Source: Streptomyces seoulensis (GTDB lineage Bacteria; Actinomycetota; Actinomycetes; Streptomycetales; Streptomycetaceae). Taken from it: a stretch of 64,000 nucleotides of DNA. A program made the translations under genes and the position numbers. Below the pieces are notes generated by a model. The model had not been told where the DNA came from. It saw nothing but the letters and a program-made list of their open reading frames with translations, and searched no databases. The stretch spans positions 6,900,353 through 6,964,352 of the forward strand of contig CP054936.1 in assembly GCA_013364255.1 (NCBI GenBank). The letters are read 5' to 3'. This document shows positions 1 to 10,107 of the stretch, one piece after another; position 1 is the stretch's first letter, and the number at the start of each line of letters is the position of its first letter.

Positions 1-514
1 TATGCCTGGGCGCCGCAGCGGTCGCAGCGATCAGCGGCCGTCAGCGGGCTCGCGGGGGTCAGAACAGTAGTCACGTCGCCTCTTCTCTAGCTCGACGAGC
101 TGTCGTACCAGGGTCAACATCCAACCAGCCCCAAACGTTCCCGCTCGCGGCTTTTCCCCGAAAAATCTTTCCGGGGCGGCTGTCCGTTGCCGGTTTGGCG
201 GCGAATGTGCCGTATTACGTGTCTGTGTGTCTTACGGGTTCGCGCTGTCGGTCATGGTCGGTCCTCCCGGCCGGATTGCCGGTTGTTCATGAGGACGTGC
301 CCGGAGCCTAAATGGTTCATGCCCCGAAGGGAACGTGATATGTGCTTCACTCCATCGAGGGATCGAACGTGTATGCGACTCTGGACTAGTCTGAGTCGCT
401 GCCGAGGGTGGCGTTACAAGGGCTCTACCAGGGCTCGGTACCCTCTGAGCGGCAACCGAAGCCACGCCCTTACCCACCAGGGCCTCAACTGAAATTCAGC
501 GAGGAGCGAACCGC
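1..514. other. gene-free leader upstream of parE
   Basis: No reading frame here has the codon bias of its neighbours. The 101-codon frame at 187-492 is Cys/Arg-rich without a clear ribosome-binding site and looks spurious. The stretch is less GC-rich than the genes around it and carries a short perfect palindrome, AGCTCGACGAGCT, at 89-101. The right part holds the likely parE promoter and ribosome-binding site. Confidence 0.6.
363..392 (+). promoter_or_regulatory. candidate parE promoter
   Basis: TCGAAC at 363-368 and TAGTCT at 387-392, 18 bases apart, resemble the -35 and -10 boxes used by the principal sigma factor. Transcription would start near 399, giving a leader of about 115 nt ending in the GAGGAG ribosome-binding site at 501-506. 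Confidence 0.4.
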
Positions 515-2638
<2,124 letters not shown>

Positions 2639-2676
2639 CCGCCTCGGCTCCCCGCCCGGCCGCGACGGGCGGTGAA

Positions 2677-2714
2677 CACCGCTGATCTCCACCCGCGGGT
2701 GGAGATCAGCGGTG
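2677..2714. terminator. 38-bp perfect palindrome after parE
   Basis: Two 19-bp arms with no spacer, centred on CCCGCGGG, lie 38 bp after the parE stop codon. There is no U-tract, which is usual for Streptomyces terminators. The arms contain the TCCACCC motif repeated just downstream, so the element could also serve as an operator. Confidence 0.7.
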
Positions 2715-2720
2715 CCGCGG

Positions 2721-2788
2721 GGTCCACCCATGATCCACCCGTGGTCCACCCCCGCTCCGATCAAGCAGCCCGCGCTTTTCCGTAGCGT
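2721..2788 (+). promoter_or_regulatory. TCCACCC direct repeats and -10 box of the kinase/regulator operon
   Basis: TCCACCC occurs at 2723, 2734 and 2745, spaced exactly 11 bp, so all copies face the same side of the helix. A TAGCGT -10 box lies at 2783-2788. The repeats would sit about 40-70 bp upstream of the transcription start, a usual place for an activating response regulator. The operon it precedes encodes a NarL/FixJ-type regulator, so autoregulation is the simplest reading (inference). Confidence 0.55.
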
Positions 2789-2846
2789 CGAAGGCGTCGA
2801 CGGTGCTCCGCCGCCGGCCTCTCCCTTCCCGCTCCACGGAGGCTCC

Positions 2847-3371
2847 ATGTCCGGGCTTGTCAACGCGCTGGTGATCGTCGCCGTCGCGGCACTGGTGATC
2901 TCGCGGCAGTTCCGCGCACGCCGGCTCGACACGACCCGGCGCTGGTGGCTCCTGCCCGCGATCCTCGCGGTCGTCGCGCTGCGCGAGCCCGGCATACTCG
3001 ACGCCCACCACCGCACCGGGTCCGCCGCGCTGCTCGCCGCCGAACTGATCGTCGGCCTGGGCATCGGAGCCGGCTGGGCCTGGACCACGCGCATATGGAC
3101 GGAGCCGGACGGCGCCGTGTGGACCAAGAGCACCAAGGCGAGCATCGCCGTGTGGCTCGGCGGCATCCTCCTGCGCGTCGGCCTCTTCGCACTCGGCGCG
3201 CTGCTGGGCGTGCACCAGGACAGCGCCGCCGTCCTGCTCGCGCTCGCGGCGACCCTCCTCGTCCGCTCGGCCGTCCTCGTCCAGCGCACCAAGGTCCTCG
3301 CCCCGGCGGACGCCGGAAGCGCGGCGTACGGTGACGGGGAGCCGCGGCCCGCGTGGAAGGAGCGTGTATGA
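2847..3371 (+). CDS. four-helix membrane protein, DUF1453-like
   Basis: A 174-residue integral membrane protein with about four hydrophobic segments (near residues 1-17, 28-45, 55-75 and 93-130), resembling the DUF1453/CcdC-like family; biochemical role unknown. ATG 2847 is chosen because GGAGG lies just upstream at 2838-2842; the same frame extends further upstream without a ribosome-binding site. The stop overlaps the next start (ATGA), so it is translationally coupled to a histidine kinase and a response regulator. It may be an accessory membrane partner of that sensor; this rests only on the coupling. Confidence 0.75.
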   Translation: MSGLVNALVIVAVAALVISRQFRARRLDTTRRWWLLPAILAVVALREPGILDAHHRTGSAALLAAELIVGLGIGAGWAWTTRIWTEPDGAVWTKSTKASIAVWLGGILLRVGLFALGALLGVHQDSAAVLLALAATLLVRSAVLVQRTKVLAPADAGSAAYGDGEPRPAWKERV

Positions 3372-4519
3372 CGGACAACGTCTGGACGCGCTGGCCCTCA
3401 CAAGAAGCGCTGAGCCGCGAAGGGATCTCACGGCCCCGGCGCCTGCTCGGCTGGGGCGTGCGGCTGCTGGTGATCGGCATGCTGCTATGGGGCGCCGTCC
3501 ACAACCACCACGTGCACATCTGGGCGGCCGTCGCGGCCGCGGCGGGCGTCCTGGCCGCCGCGGGCCTGGCCTGGGCCTTCTTCCGTACCACGCTCGCCCA
3601 CCGCCTCTGGCCCTCCCTCGGCCTCCTCACGGTGCTCTTCGGCGTCGGAGCCGCCGTCCGGACCGGCGGCTTCGACGTGCCCGGTCTCGTCATCTGGTGC
3701 GGCTGCGCCGTCGTGGCACTGGAACGGCTGCCCCTCGCCGCCGCCACGCCCGTGGCCGCGCTCGCCCTGACCACGTACGCCGTGGTCGACGGCGACCGAT
3801 GGCTCACCACCGTCGCCACGACGATCGGCCTCGCCCTCGCCGGCTACGTGCTGCGGCTGGACGCCGACGCCCGCGGCAACGCCCAACGGCTTCTCGCCCA
3901 GGAGCGAGCGGCGCACGCGGCGGAGACGGAGTCGGCGGCGCTCGCGGAACGGGCCAGGATCGCGCGCGAGATCCACGACGTGCTCGCCCACAGCCTCTCG
4001 GCGCAGATGGTGCACCTGGAGGCGGCCCGGCTCCTCATCGAGCGGGGCGCGGACCGGGAGCAGATCCTCCAGCGGGTGGTCGCCGCCCGGGGGATGGCCC
4101 GGGACGGCCTGGCCGAGACCCGGCAGGCACTGTCCGCCCTGCGCGGCGAGCTGACGCCCCTGGAGGAGTTCCTCAGCGAGCTGGTGGAGGCGAACGCCGG
4201 GGCGGAGGTCACCGTCTCGGGTGAACGCAGACCATTGCCCGCCGAGGCGTCGCAGGCCGTGCGCAGAGTCGCCCAGGAGGCCCTGACCAACGTCCGCAAG
4301 CACGCCGCGGGCGCGAAGGTCCGGGTGCGGCTGGACTACGGCGAGCACCAGGTCGTGCTGGACGTCAGCGACTTCGGCGGCTCTCCGGGCGAACTCACCG
4401 GCGCCGGCGGCGGGTACGGTCTGCTGGGCATGCGGGAGCGTGCCGAGCTGCTGGGCGGTTCGCTGGAGGCAGGGCCGCGCGAGGAGGGGTTCGCGGTGAC
4501 GTTGAAGGTGCCGGTATGA
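3368..4519 (+). CDS. sensor histidine kinase (HisKA_3, NarL/LiaS-type)
   Basis: Membrane sensor kinase of 383 residues. The N-terminal half has about six hydrophobic segments with little extracellular sequence, suggesting an intramembrane-type sensor. The HisKA_3 dimerisation domain carries the phospho-acceptor His203 in REIHDVLAHSL. The HATPase domain shows AQEALTNVRKHA and the glycine-rich GGYGLLGMRERAELLGG. It overlaps its neighbours by 4 bases on both sides, so it forms one transcript with the upstream membrane protein and the downstream regulator, its obvious phosphorylation partner. The signal sensed cannot be read from the sequence. Confidence 0.9.
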   Translation: MTDNVWTRWPSQEALSREGISRPRRLLGWGVRLLVIGMLLWGAVHNHHVHIWAAVAAAAGVLAAAGLAWAFFRTTLAHRLWPSLGLLTVLFGVGAAVRTGGFDVPGLVIWCGCAVVALERLPLAAATPVAALALTTYAVVDGDRWLTTVATTIGLALAGYVLRLDADARGNAQRLLAQERAAHAAETESAALAERARIAREIHDVLAHSLSAQMVHLEAARLLIERGADREQILQRVVAARGMARDGLAETRQALSALRGELTPLEEFLSELVEANAGAEVTVSGERRPLPAEASQAVRRVAQEALTNVRKHAAGAKVRVRLDYGEHQVVLDVSDFGGSPGELTGAGGGYGLLGMRERAELLGGSLEAGPREEGFAVTLKVPV

Positions 4520-5205
4520 CGCAGGAGGCCGGCAAGAGGCCCGCGCGGGTGGTGGTCGCCGACGACCAGACCGTGGTGCGGGAGGGCATCGTGATGCTGC
4601 TCGGCCTGCTGCCCGGCATCGAGGTGGTGGGCGCGGCCGGAGACGGCGACGAGGCCGTGCGGCTCGTCGCGGAACTCGCTCCCGACGTGGTCCTGATGGA
4701 TCTGCGGATGCCCCGCTGCGACGGCGTCGAGGCCACCCGGCGGATCCGCGCCGAGCACCCCGGGACACAGGTGGTGGTCCTGACGACGTTCGCGGACGAC
4801 GACTCGCTCTTCCCCGCCCTCAGAGCGGGAGCACGCGGGTATCTGACCAAGGACGCGGGCGGCGACGAGATCGTCCGCGCGGTGGAGAGCGTGCTGTCCG
4901 GCCAGGCGGGACTGTCACCCAGCATCCAGCGACGGCTGCTGGAACGCCTGTCCGAGCCCGAGCCGCAGCCCTGGGCGGCCGCACCGGACGAGGCGCCGGA
5001 CGGGCTCACCGCGCGCGAGTGCGAGGTGCTGGTGCTGATCGCCGAGGGACTGACCAACCAGGAGATCGCCCGCCGGCTGCACGTGTCGACGGCGACCGTG
5101 AAGACCCACATCAACAACCTGTTCGCCAAGACCGGCCTCAAGGACCGCGCGCAGGCGGTGCGTTACGCCTACGCGAAGGGACTGGTGCGGCCGCCGGCGA
5201 GGTGA
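4516..5205 (+). CDS. LuxR/NarL-family response regulator
   Basis: A 229-residue two-component regulator. The receiver domain has the acidic pair in VVVADDQTVVREG and the phospho-acceptor Asp62 in VLMDLRMPRCDG. The C-terminal GerE-type helix-turn-helix (about 165-225) shows LTARECEVLVLIAEG and VSTATVKTHINNLFAK. It is the last gene of the operon, starting inside the kinase stop codon. Regulators of this class bind as dimers to short repeats, which makes the TCCACCC array at 2723-2751 its likely own target. Confidence 0.92.
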   Translation: MTQEAGKRPARVVVADDQTVVREGIVMLLGLLPGIEVVGAAGDGDEAVRLVAELAPDVVLMDLRMPRCDGVEATRRIRAEHPGTQVVVLTTFADDDSLFPALRAGARGYLTKDAGGDEIVRAVESVLSGQAGLSPSIQRRLLERLSEPEPQPWAAAPDEAPDGLTARECEVLVLIAEGLTNQEIARRLHVSTATVKTHINNLFAKTGLKDRAQAVRYAYAKGLVRPPAR

Positions 5206-5274
5206 ATCACCTGATGGGGTGAACAGCGGGAGGAAGGGAAGTCGGGGATCTTCCCGGTCTGTCCATGCTTGGGC

Positions 5275-5829
5275 ATGCAGTCAAGTGACGGCCGTCCCAC
5301 AGGGGACGGGGGAGGCCCCGACAAGGCGCCCGGGAACCACGATGGCCAGGAACCGGCACGGGAGGAGACGGCGTACCGCGACCCCTGGTACGACGCCCTG
5401 GCATCCGGATGGGGGGAGGGCGACGGCGGCGGAGTCCCCACCGCGCCGGTGCCGGCGGCACGCCGTGAGGACGAGACGGGCGGGGGCGCCCGCGCCGCGG
5501 CCGAGGCATACCTCGAGGTCCAGCGCAGTGCGCCGTTCCAGGAGGTGCGCCGGCGCTACCGCAGGTTCGTGGTGCCCGCGATGGCGGCGTTCCTCGCCTG
5601 GTACGTCGGCTATGTCGTGACCGCGACGACCGCACCGGGTCTCATGGCGCGGCCGGTGGCGGGCGCGGTCAACGTGGCGATGCTCGCCGGACTCGGCCAG
5701 TTCCTGACCACCTTCCTCCTCACCTGGGCCTACGCCCGGCACGCTCGGCTGCGCCGGGACCGCGCCGCGCTCGAACTGCGCTGGGACACCCAGGAACTGA
5801 CCCGCGGCGTTCAGGGCGGTGTGTCGTGA
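5275..5829 (+). CDS. DUF485 membrane protein, partner of the symporter
   Basis: A 184-residue protein whose C-terminal half is a DUF485 domain with two transmembrane helices (near 101-120 and 133-158), preceded by an acidic, Gly/Pro-rich tail of about 95 residues that is longer than in most DUF485 proteins. DUF485 proteins (YjcH family) are encoded next to acetate/monocarboxylate symporters of the ActP type, as here, where the next gene overlaps by 4 bases. The ATG at 5275 has no convincing ribosome-binding site, so the true start may be elsewhere. Likely a small accessory subunit or co-regulated partner of the symporter. Confidence 0.78.
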   Translation: MQSSDGRPTGDGGGPDKAPGNHDGQEPAREETAYRDPWYDALASGWGEGDGGGVPTAPVPAARREDETGGGARAAAEAYLEVQRSAPFQEVRRRYRRFVVPAMAAFLAWYVGYVVTATTAPGLMARPVAGAVNVAMLAGLGQFLTTFLLTWAYARHARLRRDRAALELRWDTQELTRGVQGGVS

Positions 5830-7421
5830 CCGGTGATCATCAGACCCTGGCGCTGCTGCTGTTCAGCGTGTTCGTGGCGGTCACGCTGGGGATCACGACC
5901 TGGGTGAGCCGCCACCGGCACGGTTCGGCGGAGGAGTTCTACGCCGGTGGACGGCTCTTCTCGCCCATGGAGAATGGTTTTGCCATCGCCGGCGACTACG
6001 CGTCCGCGGCCTCCTTCCTGGGCGTGCCCGGACTGATCGCCCTGTTCGGCTACGACGGCGTGCTGTACGTGGTCGGATTCCTCGTGGGCTGGCTCGTGGT
6101 GCTGTTCCTCGTCGCCGAACTGGTACGCAACTGCGGTCGGTTCACCCTGGCCGACGTGGTCGCGGCGCGGATGAGCGAGCGGCCGGTGCGCATCGCGGCG
6201 GGCACCTCCTCCGTCACCGTGTCGGTCCTGTACCTGGTGGCGCAGATGGTGGGCGCGGGGAGCCTGGTCGCGCTGCTGCTCGGGCGGACCGGCGGCGCCG
6301 CCCAGGTGTGGACCGTCATCGGGGTCGGCGCGCTCATGGTGATCTACGTGTCGCTGGGCGGGATGCGGGCCACCACCTGGATCCAGATCGTCAAGGCGGT
6401 ACTGCTGCTGGGCGGCACCGTCGTGCTGACCGCGCTCGTCATGGTCCGCTTCCACGGCGACCTCGACCGGCTGCTGCTCACCGCGGCCGAACGCAGCGGG
6501 CACGGCAGCGCGTTCCTCGCACCCGGCCTCCGATACGGCGGGGACTGGACCTCCCGCCTCGACTTCATCAGCCTCGGCCTCGCCCTGGTGCTCGGCACGG
6601 GCGGCCTGCCGCACATCGTGTCCCGCTTCTACACCGTGCCGACAGCGCTGGCCGCCCGCCGCTCGACCATCTGGTCCATCGGGCTCATCGGCGCGTTCTA
6701 CCTGATGACGATCGTCCTCGGGTTCGGCGCGGCCGCGATCGTCGGACCCGAGGCCGTCCGGGGTTCGAACGGGGCCGGCAACACGGCGGTGCCGCTGCTC
6801 GCCCTCGATCTGGGCGGCGGCGCGTCCTCCACCGGCGGCACCGTGCTGTTCGCGGTGGTGGCCGCGGTCGCCTTCGCCACCATCCTCGCCGTGGTCGCCG
6901 GGATCACGCTCGCCTCGTCGGCGTCCGTGGCACACGACCTTTACGCGTCGCTGCGGCGGCGCAGGGGCGGCCGGCCGCGCGGCGAGGTCGCCGTGGCGCG
7001 CGCGGCGGCGGTCGGCATCGGGGTGGTGGCGATCGCCCTGGGTCTGGTCGCCCGCGACCTCAACACCGCCTTCCTGGTCGGTCTCGCCTTCGCCGTCGCG
7101 GCCTCCGCGAACCTGCCCGTCCTCCTCTACTCGCTCTTCTGGCGCGGATTCACCACCCGTGGCGCGGTGTGGGCCGTGTACGGCGGGCTGATCCCGGCCC
7201 TGGGGCTCGTCGCGCTCTCCCCGGTGGTCTCCGGCAGCCCCGGCTCGCTGTTCCCGGGCGTGGACTTCCAGTTCTTCCCGCTGGACAACCCCGCCCTCGT
7301 CTCCGTTCCGCTGGGCTTCCTCGCCGGCTGGTTCGGCACCGTGACCTCCGCCGAACTGCCGGACGAGGCCAAGCACGCGGAGACCGAGGTGCGGTCGCTG
7401 ACCGGCGCGGGGGCCGTGTAG
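5826..7421 (+). CDS. sodium:solute symporter, ActP-like
   Basis: A 531-residue member of the sodium/solute symporter family with 12-13 predicted membrane helices. The N-terminal signature region includes RHGSAEEFYAGGRLF and the block around GDYASAASFLGVPG, as in the acetate permease ActP. It begins with GTG inside the stop codon of the DUF485 gene. It probably imports a monocarboxylate such as acetate, pyruvate or propionate with sodium; the exact substrate is not readable. It converges on a CitB-type regulator gene, so that two-component system may also control it. Confidence 0.88.
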   Translation: MTGDHQTLALLLFSVFVAVTLGITTWVSRHRHGSAEEFYAGGRLFSPMENGFAIAGDYASAASFLGVPGLIALFGYDGVLYVVGFLVGWLVVLFLVAELVRNCGRFTLADVVAARMSERPVRIAAGTSSVTVSVLYLVAQMVGAGSLVALLLGRTGGAAQVWTVIGVGALMVIYVSLGGMRATTWIQIVKAVLLLGGTVVLTALVMVRFHGDLDRLLLTAAERSGHGSAFLAPGLRYGGDWTSRLDFISLGLALVLGTGGLPHIVSRFYTVPTALAARRSTIWSIGLIGAFYLMTIVLGFGAAAIVGPEAVRGSNGAGNTAVPLLALDLGGGASSTGGTVLFAVVAAVAFATILAVVAGITLASSASVAHDLYASLRRRRGGRPRGEVAVARAAAVGIGVVAIALGLVARDLNTAFLVGLAFAVAASANLPVLLYSLFWRGFTTRGAVWAVYGGLIPALGLVALSPVVSGSPGSLFPGVDFQFFPLDNPALVSVPLGFLAGWFGTVTSAELPDEAKHAETEVRSLTGAGAV

Positions 7422-7435
7422 GGCCGGTCCCGGCG

Positions 7436-7467
7436 CCGGCGGTCGGGCGGTCCGGCGGTCGGGCGGT
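7436..7467. repeat. 16-bp tandem duplication between convergent genes
   Basis: CCGGCGGTCGGGCGGT occurs twice head to tail with no gap, between the symporter stop and the end of the convergent regulator. It is probably a neutral slippage product in non-coding DNA. Confidence 0.8.
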
Positions 7468-7508
7468 TCGTCGGCCGCCGCGGCGGCGCGCCCCGCGTCG
7501 GCGTGGCG

Positions 7509-8201
7509 CTACGGCGTCACCCAGGCGTAGCGGTGCTCCGGGCGGCCGGTGTCGCCGTACTTCAGGGACAGGCGCAGGCGGCCCGCCTGTTCCAGGTGGC
7601 GGAGGTAGCGCTGCGCGGTGGAGCGGCTCAGGCCGGTGCGGGCGGCCACCTCGTGGGCCGACAGGGGCTGCCCCGCACGGTGCAGGACGCCGCAGATGAG
7701 GTCCGTCGTCGGCTCCGAGTGGCCGCTGGGCAGGCCGGGGGAGGAGGGCGCGGGCCCGGTGCGCAGCGCGCCGAAGATCCGGTCCACCTGCTCCTGCCCG
7801 GCCACTCCCCGGCCGCCGACCCGGTCGACGGTGCGGCGCAGGGCGGCGTAGGAGTCCAGGCGGGTGCGCAGCGCGGCGAAGGTGAACGGCTTGACCAGGT
7901 AGTGCAGGGCGCCCAGCCGCATCGCCTGCCGCACGGTGGCCACGTCCCCGGTCGCGGTGATCATGATGACGTCGGCGCCCAGCCCCTGCTCGCGCATGCG
8001 GTGGACGAGTTCCAGGCCCGTCCGGTCGGGCAGATAGTGGTCGAGCAGCACCAGGTCGATGTCCCCGCGCTCCACGGTGGCCAGCGCCTGGGCGGCACTG
8101 TGCGCGCGGGCGGCCACCCGGAAACCGGGAACCTTTCCCACGTACTTGGCGTTGATCTCGGCGACGCGGAAGTCGTCGTCGACCACCAGGACGTCAATCA
8201 T
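7509..8201 (-). CDS. CitB/DcuR-family response regulator
   Basis: A 230-residue regulator. The receiver domain carries VVDDD at 6-10 and the phospho-acceptor Asp54 in VLLDHYLPDRTG. The C-terminal helix-turn-helix (about 165-228) includes LSAHEVAARTGLSRSTAQRYL, typical of the CitB/DcuR/DpiA class that controls carboxylate transport. Its cognate kinase is most likely the CitA/DcuS-like protein at 11311-13011, separated from it by a three-gene ABC transporter transcribed divergently from this gene. The shared upstream region holds repeated GCGAGCAAAA motifs that could be its operators. Confidence 0.88.
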   Translation of the reverse strand: MIDVLVVDDDFRVAEINAKYVGKVPGFRVAARAHSAAQALATVERGDIDLVLLDHYLPDRTGLELVHRMREQGLGADVIMITATGDVATVRQAMRLGALHYLVKPFTFAALRTRLDSYAALRRTVDRVGGRGVAGQEQVDRIFGALRTGPAPSSPGLPSGHSEPTTDLICGVLHRAGQPLSAHEVAARTGLSRSTAQRYLRHLEQAGRLRLSLKYGDTGRPEHRYAWVTP

Positions 8202-8262
8202 CGGGCCTCTTCCTCCAGGCCGGGCGAGTGTTCAGCCCGTGTTCCGGCTCCGTTGTTGTAGC

Positions 8263-8300
8263 GCGAGCAAAACGAGCACAACAGGTCCTTGCGAGCAAAA
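8263..8300. promoter_or_regulatory. GCGAGCAAAA direct repeats in the divergent promoter
   Basis: GCGAGCAAAA occurs at 8263-8272 and 8291-8300, 28 bp apart, between the divergent regulator and ABC transporter genes; a third copy lies at 8400-8409, inside the first codons of the ATPase. A-tracts are rare in this DNA, so three copies in 150 bp stand out. Candidate binding sites for the neighbouring CitB-type regulator (inference). Confidence 0.45.
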
Positions 8301-8360
8301 GAACGGCTTGCGCCCCAAAGACTGCTGCTGTGGCCGGGGCCACACCTACCGTCCCGGGCC

Positions 8361-9176
8361 ATGAGCACAGACACCAGCCCCGCCATCGAGCTGCGGGGCG
8401 CGAGCAAAACGTTCAGGACCCCGTCCGGGGGCCTGCACACGGCCGTCCGGGACCTCGACCTCACCGTCCGCCGGGGCGAGTTCGTGGCCGTGGTCGGCCC
8501 CACCGGCTGCGGCAAGTCGACCACCCTGACACTGGTCAGCGGCCTGGAGGAGCCCACTCAGGGCGACGTGCTGGTGGCCGGCGAGCCGGTTCGCGGTGTC
8601 GGCGGCAAGGTCGGCTTCGTCTTCCAGCAGGACGCCACCTTCCCCTGGCGCACGGTGCTGTCCAACGTGATGGCCGGGCCGCGTTTCCGCGGCGTGCCGA
8701 AGGCGGAGGCCAAGGAGAAGGCGCGCGCCTGGCTGGACCGGGTCGGGCTCGCCGCGTTCGAGGACCGCTATCCGCACCAGCTCTCCGGCGGCCAGCGCAA
8801 GCGCGTCGCCCTCGCCGCCACCTTCGTCAACGACCCCGAGATCCTGCTGATGGACGAGCCCTTCTCGGCGCTCGACGTGCAGACCCGGGCGCTGATGTCG
8901 GACGAACTGCTGGAGCTGTGGGAGGGCACGGGCGCCTCGGTCGTCTTCGTCACCCACGACCTGGAGGAGGCCATCGCGCTCGCCGACCGGGTCGTGGTGA
9001 TGACGGCCGGTCCCGCCACCGTGAAGCGGGTCTTCGACATCGCTCTGCCCCGGCCGCGCAAGGTCGAACAGGTGCGGTTGCAGACCCGGTTCATCGAGAT
9101 CTACCGGGAGATCTGGGAGTCCCTCGGCGAAGAGGTCCGCATCACCCGCGAGAGGGGTGCCGCCCGTGTCGCCTGA
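8361..9176 (+). CDS. ABC transporter ATPase, SsuB/TauB-type
   Basis: A 272-residue nucleotide-binding subunit of a nitrate/sulfonate/taurine-type importer. It has Walker A GPTGCGKST, a Q-loop at FVFQQDATFPWR, signature LSGGQRKRVALA, Walker B ILLMDEPFSALD and the switch His in VFVTHDLEEA. ATG 8361 is chosen because it gives the usual family N-terminus; upstream codons in this frame lie in the promoter region. The permease and lipoprotein genes follow in the same direction, making a complete importer. Confidence 0.92.
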   Translation: MSTDTSPAIELRGASKTFRTPSGGLHTAVRDLDLTVRRGEFVAVVGPTGCGKSTTLTLVSGLEEPTQGDVLVAGEPVRGVGGKVGFVFQQDATFPWRTVLSNVMAGPRFRGVPKAEAKEKARAWLDRVGLAAFEDRYPHQLSGGQRKRVALAATFVNDPEILLMDEPFSALDVQTRALMSDELLELWEGTGASVVFVTHDLEEAIALADRVVVMTAGPATVKRVFDIALPRPRKVEQVRLQTRFIEIYREIWESLGEEVRITRERGAARVA

Positions 9177-10029
9177 GATCCTCGACACGCCCGTCGTCGA
9201 CACGGCCGGGACGCCCGACCGGGCCCAGTCGCGGGCCCGCGCCGCCCGTCGGCGCAAGGCGACCGTCAACGCGGCCCGCGCCCTGCTCCTGGTGGCCGTG
9301 CTCGGTCTGTGGGAGGTGCTCTCCCGCGCCGAGGTCATCGATCCCTTCAACTTCTCGATGCCCTCGCGGATCTGGGACCAGATCTGGACCTGGATCACCC
9401 ACGGCACCGCGCTCGGCTCACTGGGCGAGCAAATCTGGTACACGCTCTACGAAGCGCTGCTGGGCTGGGTGTTCGGCGTGGTGGCCGGTGTGGTCCTCGG
9501 CATCGCGCTGGGCCGCGTCGCCTTCCTGGCCGACGTCCTCGGCCCCTACATCAAGGTGCTCAACTCCATCCCGAGGATCGTGCTCGCGCCGATCTTCGTC
9601 ATCTGGTTCGGGCTCGGACCGGTCTCCAAGATCGCCTCGGCCGTCGTCCTCGTCTTCTTCCCGGTGTTCTTCAACGCCTTCCAGGGCGCCCGCGAGGTCG
9701 ACCGCAACCTGGTCTCCAACGCCCGGATCCTCGGCGCGAGCGACCGCAGGGTGACGCTCCAGGTGGTCATCCCGTCCGCGACCTCCTGGATCTTCACCAG
9801 CCTCCACGTCAGCTTCGGCTTCGCGCTGATCGGCGCGATCGTCGGCGAGTACATCGGCGCCACCAAGGGCATCGGTCTGCTCGTCGCGCAGTCCCAGGGC
9901 ACGTTCAACGCGGCCGGCGTCTACGCCGCGATGGTCATCCTCGCCGCGGTCGCCCTCGTCGCCGAAGGACTGCTCACCTTCGCCGAGCGGCGCATCTTCC
10001 GCTGGAAGCCCACGGACACGGGCGACTGA
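9166..10029 (+). CDS. ABC transporter permease, SsuC/TauC-type
   Basis: A 287-residue membrane subunit with about six helices and the cytoplasmic coupling region ASDRRVTLQVVIPSA, which contacts the ATPase in this family. It overlaps the ATPase gene by 11 bases. GTG 9166 is preferred over the in-frame GTG 9157 because GAGAGGGG at 9149-9156 lies at a proper distance from 9166. Together with its neighbours it forms an importer for a small anion such as a sulfonate, a nitrile derivative or an aromatic or carboxylic acid. Confidence 0.9.
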   Translation: MSPEILDTPVVDTAGTPDRAQSRARAARRRKATVNAARALLLVAVLGLWEVLSRAEVIDPFNFSMPSRIWDQIWTWITHGTALGSLGEQIWYTLYEALLGWVFGVVAGVVLGIALGRVAFLADVLGPYIKVLNSIPRIVLAPIFVIWFGLGPVSKIASAVVLVFFPVFFNAFQGAREVDRNLVSNARILGASDRRVTLQVVIPSATSWIFTSLHVSFGFALIGAIVGEYIGATKGIGLLVAQSQGTFNAAGVYAAMVILAAVALVAEGLLTFAERRIFRWKPTDTGD

Positions 10030-10107
10030 GCGAACTCGGGCCCCGCACTCTTCCCTCCCCGGACCCTCTCCTCCTCGTACCACCCCCTCACAAGGACGTG
10101 AACCGCC

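Noticed and set aside
187..492. 101-codon plus-strand frame before parE
   Set aside because: Cys/Arg/Met-rich composition, no ribosome-binding site and poor third-position GC; it covers the likely parE promoter.
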